This document shows, piece after piece, positions 60,802 through 64,000 of a DNA stretch of 64,000 bases (position 1 is its first letter; each line of letters opens with the position of its first letter). Origin of the DNA: an uncultured Chryseobacterium sp. (GTDB taxonomy: Bacteria; Bacteroidota; Bacteroidia; Flavobacteriales; Weeksellaceae); contig CAJYGB010000006.1 of assembly GCA_913774355.1 (NCBI GenBank), forward strand, positions 62,001 through 126,000, read 5' to 3'. A program made the position numbers and the translations under genes. The notes below the pieces were generated by a model. The model was not told the origin of the DNA. It saw nothing but the letters and a program-made list of their open reading frames with translations, and made no database searches.

Positions 60802-61468
60802 AAATTACACTAAAATTCGGTAGAAATACTCCTGGGTTAAATATAGAATTATTATTTAATCCGTTAACAAAAATTTAATTTTAATTTTTAAATATCTGAT
60901 ATATAATATATTAAAAATTAAAATACGTTTTAAATACGAGATATAACATAAGTTGAACCCTTATTTTTTCAACCAAAATCCGCATGCAACTTATAAATTT
61001 ATGAATAGACAAACGGAAAATACAATATCTGACATTAAATAAATATTTACTAAAAATAATATCATATTTCTCTATTAATAATAATGAAACATGATAAAAA
61101 ACACCGATTAAGAATCAGGATAAAAATTTCAAGCAAAAAGCTGACAAAAATCAGTAAAATAACTAAAATTTCGATTTTCAGTGCCTGTTTCGGGAATTTT
61201 TTTTCCTAAAAAAACAGGGTTATTTTAATAAATTTTTAAGTTTTTCATAATGGATAATAAATTTTTCTAATAAACCCGAGCACTATTTTATTTTAATATT
61301 ATTCTTTTTAAACAATTAAAAATCAATAATTTGAAAAATATTTTTGAGTCTATATTTTCATTAAATTAATATATACAGAGATCGAATTAATGAAAAAATA
61401 ATATTTTTTTCTTTGCGTATTAAAAAATAATATTAGTTTAGAAGCCAGAATATTTGATATGAAAATTT

Positions 61469-61484
61469 ACGCAATCGATTGCAC
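61469..61484. promoter_or_regulatory. LacI-type operator candidate for susC
   Basis: ACGCAATCGATTGCAC contains a perfect 12-bp palindrome, GCAATCGATTGC (61471-61482), 124 bp upstream of the susC start. It resembles PurR/CcpA-type sites. Together with the kduI site it points to joint control by the LacI protein encoded at 48862-49890. Confidence 0.65.
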
Positions 61485-61607
61485 TCCGGAAAGCGTATCG
61501 TTTTTAAAAATATTTTGCCACTAAAAACCCAGTAGAATACTTCCAGATCCAACAAAAAACAAAGATTGAAAATTTTTCAACCCAAACTAAAACTATAAGG
61601 ATACAAA

Positions 61608-64000
61608 ATGGATAAAAGAGTACAATCCGTAAAGTGGTTATATTTAACTTTCTTTCTGCTTCCTGTTCTGGCTATGGCCCAGGAAAAGGAAACCAAAAAG
61701 GAAAAAGAGACCAATATCGATGAGGTGGTGTTGGTGGGCTACACCCGGGTTTCCAAAAAAGACGTTACCAATGCCGTATCTTCGGTAAAAGGAGAAGCTA
61801 TCAAAGATATGCCGTCCAACAACGCCGCGGAAGCCATCCAGGGAAGAATGGCCGGAGTGCAGGTCTCACTGAGTGAAGGTTCGCCGGGAGCTGATGTGGA
61901 CATTGTGATACGAGGAGGAAATTCCATTACGGGAAGCAATGCCCCGCTGTATATCGTAGACGGGGTACAGATGGATAATGCGCTGACGATCCTGTCACCG
62001 AAAGAAATTCAGTCCATCGAAGTTTTAAAAGACGCGTCTTCCACCAGCATCTACGGAGCCCGGGGAGCCAACGGGGTTGTACTGATCACCACAAAAGGAG
62101 GCCGTAAAAGAGCAAAGACTTCCATTAATTACAACGGGTTTTTAGGCGTAAGAAGCATCCAGAACACCATTGATGTACTGGATCCGTATCAGTACGTTCT
62201 TTACCAATATGAACTCTACAACAGGGGCGGAGTACAGACCGATATCGATCTGTTCAAAAACCGGTACGGCACCTATGCCGATCTGGAAAAATACAAAACC
62301 ATCAAGAGAAGGGACTGGCAGGATGAAGTCTTCGGAAGGGAAGCGTTCAACTTCACACACAACCTTGCGGTAACCGGCGGTTCGGACAACTCCTCTTTCT
62401 CGCTTTCCCTGAATAATGTACAGGAAGACGGCATCATGATCGGTTCCGGGTTCAAAAGGAATATGGCCAACTTCAAGTATGACTATGAGTTATCCAAGAA
62501 AGTAAGCATGACCCTGAACGCCCGCTACAGCCGGCAGACCATTTTCGGCGCAGGGACTTCTTCTACTGGCTCGCAGAGCACCAACCGTCTGAGAAATGCC
62601 GTGAGGTACCAGCCGTTTGAAGGCGGATCCACCGTGAATGTGGATGACTTCGATCCTTTGTTCGCCAACGAGACCAACCTGGTAAACCCGGTGTTATTGG
62701 CCAATAATGAAATCAAGGAAAACGGCAGGAACGACCTTCTCCTTAATGGAACCCTGGAATACAGGATTACCAAAGACTTTACCTTCAGGAGCGTTATCGG
62801 CTATGTTCAGCGGGACGAATTCGTCAACCAGTTCTCCGGCCCGATCACCAGTCTTGCCCGGCAGAACAACGACCAGCCGGTGGTTTTCCTCAGCAAAACG
62901 CAATCCCGAAGAATTACCAACACCAACACGTTAAACTATAGAAAAACGTTCGGAAGCCATAAGCTGGATTTACTGGCAGGACAGGAAATCGTAAAAACCG
63001 ATGCCGAATCGCTGACGATGAACATCAAATGGTTCCCGAAATCCATCAGTGCCGAGGAAGCATTTGCCAACATCCAGGCAGCTTCCCCTCCTTCCGGACA
63101 GGTGCAGGATATTCCGCGTACGAATGTACTGCCCGACCGCCTGGCTTCATTTTTCGGAAGGGCCAACTATATCTTCCGGAACAAATATATCCTGACGGCT
63201 TCCATGAGGGCCGACGGTTCCAGTGTCTTCGGTCCCGGAAACCAATGGGGCTACTTTCCTGCCGCTTCCGTCGCCTGGAAGATCAATGAAGAAAATTTCC
63301 TGAAAGACAGCAGAACCATCAGCGAGCTGAAGCTGCGTGCCGGCTACGGAATGTCCGGAAACAACAGGATCGGGGCCTTTTTGTACAATACCTTTTTCAC
63401 GACTTCATCGGATTACGGCTATGCCTTCGGAAGCAATGTAACGCCGGGAGCCACAACCGGAAACATCATGTCCAATCCCGGCGTGAAATGGGAATCGTCG
63501 GCTTCGAAAAATGCAGGGCTTGATTTCGGTTTTTTTAAAGGAAGACTATACGGTACGCTTGATGTTTACCAGACCGATACCAAAGACCTTCTGCTTTTGG
63601 CTAAAATTCCGCAGACTTCGGGATACGAATACCAGTACCAGAACTCAGGAAGCACGACTAATAAAGGAATTGAATTTTCCGTAGGAGCTTCGGTGATCAA
63701 TAAGGAAAACTTCAAATGGAATATCGATGCCAATATCTCTTCCAATAAGAATATGATTAAAAGTTTAGGAAACAGCGCTTCGGCAAGTGCCAACTTTTAC
63801 TACTACCCTTCCGGCTGGCAGAACAACCTGAACGACTTCCTTGTACAAGTGGGCAAGCCTGTCGGAACCTACTGGGGATATGTAACTGCCGGAAGATATG
63901 AAATCAGTGATTTCAATTATAATCCGGCCACACAGGTCTACACCTTAAAGTCAGGAGTGCCGAGCTCTGCAGCAGCAGCCAACGGAGCAAAAGCCGTACA
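61608..64000 (+). CDS. SusC-family TonB-dependent transporter (partial, 3' end beyond window)
   Basis: From ATG 61608 the frame stays open for 797 codons to the window edge. It has a signal peptide ending LAMAQ, a TonB-box-like IDEVVLVGYTRVSKKDVTNA, and the plug motifs GGNSITGSNAPLYIVDGV and LKDASSTSIYGARGANGVVLI. Barrel repeats follow. As with the SusC at 17-20 kb, there is no carboxypeptidase-regulatory-like domain before the plug. Divergence from kduI and the shared operator motif suggest import of pectin oligosaccharides. A SusD gene would be expected next, outside the window. Confidence 0.93.
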   Translation, partial: MDKRVQSVKWLYLTFFLLPVLAMAQEKETKKEKETNIDEVVLVGYTRVSKKDVTNAVSSVKGEAIKDMPSNNAAEAIQGRMAGVQVSLSEGSPGADVDIVIRGGNSITGSNAPLYIVDGVQMDNALTILSPKEIQSIEVLKDASSTSIYGARGANGVVLITTKGGRKRAKTSINYNGFLGVRSIQNTIDVLDPYQYVLYQYELYNRGGVQTDIDLFKNRYGTYADLEKYKTIKRRDWQDEVFGREAFNFTHNLAVTGGSDNSSFSLSLNNVQEDGIMIGSGFKRNMANFKYDYELSKKVSMTLNARYSRQTIFGAGTSSTGSQSTNRLRNAVRYQPFEGGSTVNVDDFDPLFANETNLVNPVLLANNEIKENGRNDLLLNGTLEYRITKDFTFRSVIGYVQRDEFVNQFSGPITSLARQNNDQPVVFLSKTQSRRITNTNTLNYRKTFGSHKLDLLAGQEIVKTDAESLTMNIKWFPKSISAEEAFANIQAASPPSGQVQDIPRTNVLPDRLASFFGRANYIFRNKYILTASMRADGSSVFGPGNQWGYFPAASVAWKINEENFLKDSRTISELKLRAGYGMSGNNRIGAFLYNTFFTTSSDYGYAFGSNVTPGATTGNIMSNPGVKWESSASKNAGLDFGFFKGRLYGTLDVYQTDTKDLLLLAKIPQTSGYEYQYQNSGSTTNKGIEFSVGASVINKENFKWNIDANISSNKNMIKSLGNSASASANFYYYPSGWQNNLNDFLVQVGKPVGTYWGYVTAGRYEISDFNYNPATQVYTLKSGVPSSAAAANGAKAV

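Larger units (their letters stand above)
60737..61607. promoter_or_regulatory. divergent control region between kduI and susC
   Basis: The 871-bp gap is very AT-rich and holds no gene. Its only clear features are two operator-like palindromes, near the two ends (60786-60801 and 61469-61484), each close to the gene it would control. The long AT tract between them may carry the promoters, but no exact TAnnTTTG box was found. Confidence 0.5.

Overview
The window comes from a Bacteroidetes genome, most likely a Chryseobacterium-type flavobacterium (Weeksellaceae). The signs are SusC/SusD pairs, TAnnTTTG-type promoter boxes, A-rich leaders, LytS/LytTR signalling, LodAB-like and tyrosinase genes, and many short intergenic hairpin repeats. 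No rRNA, tRNA or CRISPR array was seen, and no transposase gene.

Layout. (1) 1-23.7 kb, all minus strand: a xylan-type utilisation locus. Read in the direction of transcription it holds a Nudix-related regulator, xylB, xylA, SusC, SusD, uxuA, a uxuB-like SDR, a GH95, two GH43s, a double CE1 esterase, a GH31 alpha-xylosidase and a third GH43 cut by the window edge. The extracellular and periplasmic enzymes strip acyl, arabinosyl, xylosyl and fucosyl/galactosyl decorations. SusCD imports the products, and XylAB and UxuAB feed xylose and glucuronate-derived fructuronate into central metabolism. (2) 24.4-32.1 kb, plus strand: a broken SDR/AraC chimera, a 1617-residue exonuclease-RecQ-UvrD fusion helicase, and an SDR followed by an AraC regulator whose 3' end matches the broken copy. 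(3) 32.2-36.3 kb: a LytTR/LytS pair, an acyltransferase, an NTF2-like secreted protein and a probable beta-lactamase stub. (4) 36.4-42.6 kb, minus: DUF2182 membrane protein, tyrosinase, and a LodB-like flavoprotein with a LodA-like quinoprotein amino-acid oxidase. (5) 42.9-48.6 kb: an orphan hypothetical, a soluble PAS histidine kinase, a PNPOx-family protein, a DUF5700-type metallopeptidase and repeat-rich spacers. (6) 48.9-61 kb, minus: a hexuronate/pectin catabolic cluster (kduI, kduD, uxaC, kdgK, kdgA, exuT, uxaB, uxaA) with a LacI-family regulator at its end. A second SusC gene diverges at 61.6 kb and runs off the window.

The two sugar loci fit together. UxaC in the pectin locus isomerises both glucuronate and galacturonate, while fructuronate reduction and mannonate dehydration are encoded in the xylan locus. 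KDG from both branches is handled by KdgK and KdgA in the pectin locus. Two AATCGATTGC-centred palindromes sit in front of kduI and the divergent susC and are good candidates for the LacI operator. A cluster of ATGATAA half-sites lies upstream of the Nudix regulator.

The spacers are unusually rich in short repeats: REP-like hairpins in several sequence classes, two tandem duplications (one copying the 3' end of a GH43 gene), an AACGCAAAG element just upstream of several start codons, and two small elements with terminal inverted repeats. All family assignments rest on motif recognition by eye; no database search or alignment was run.
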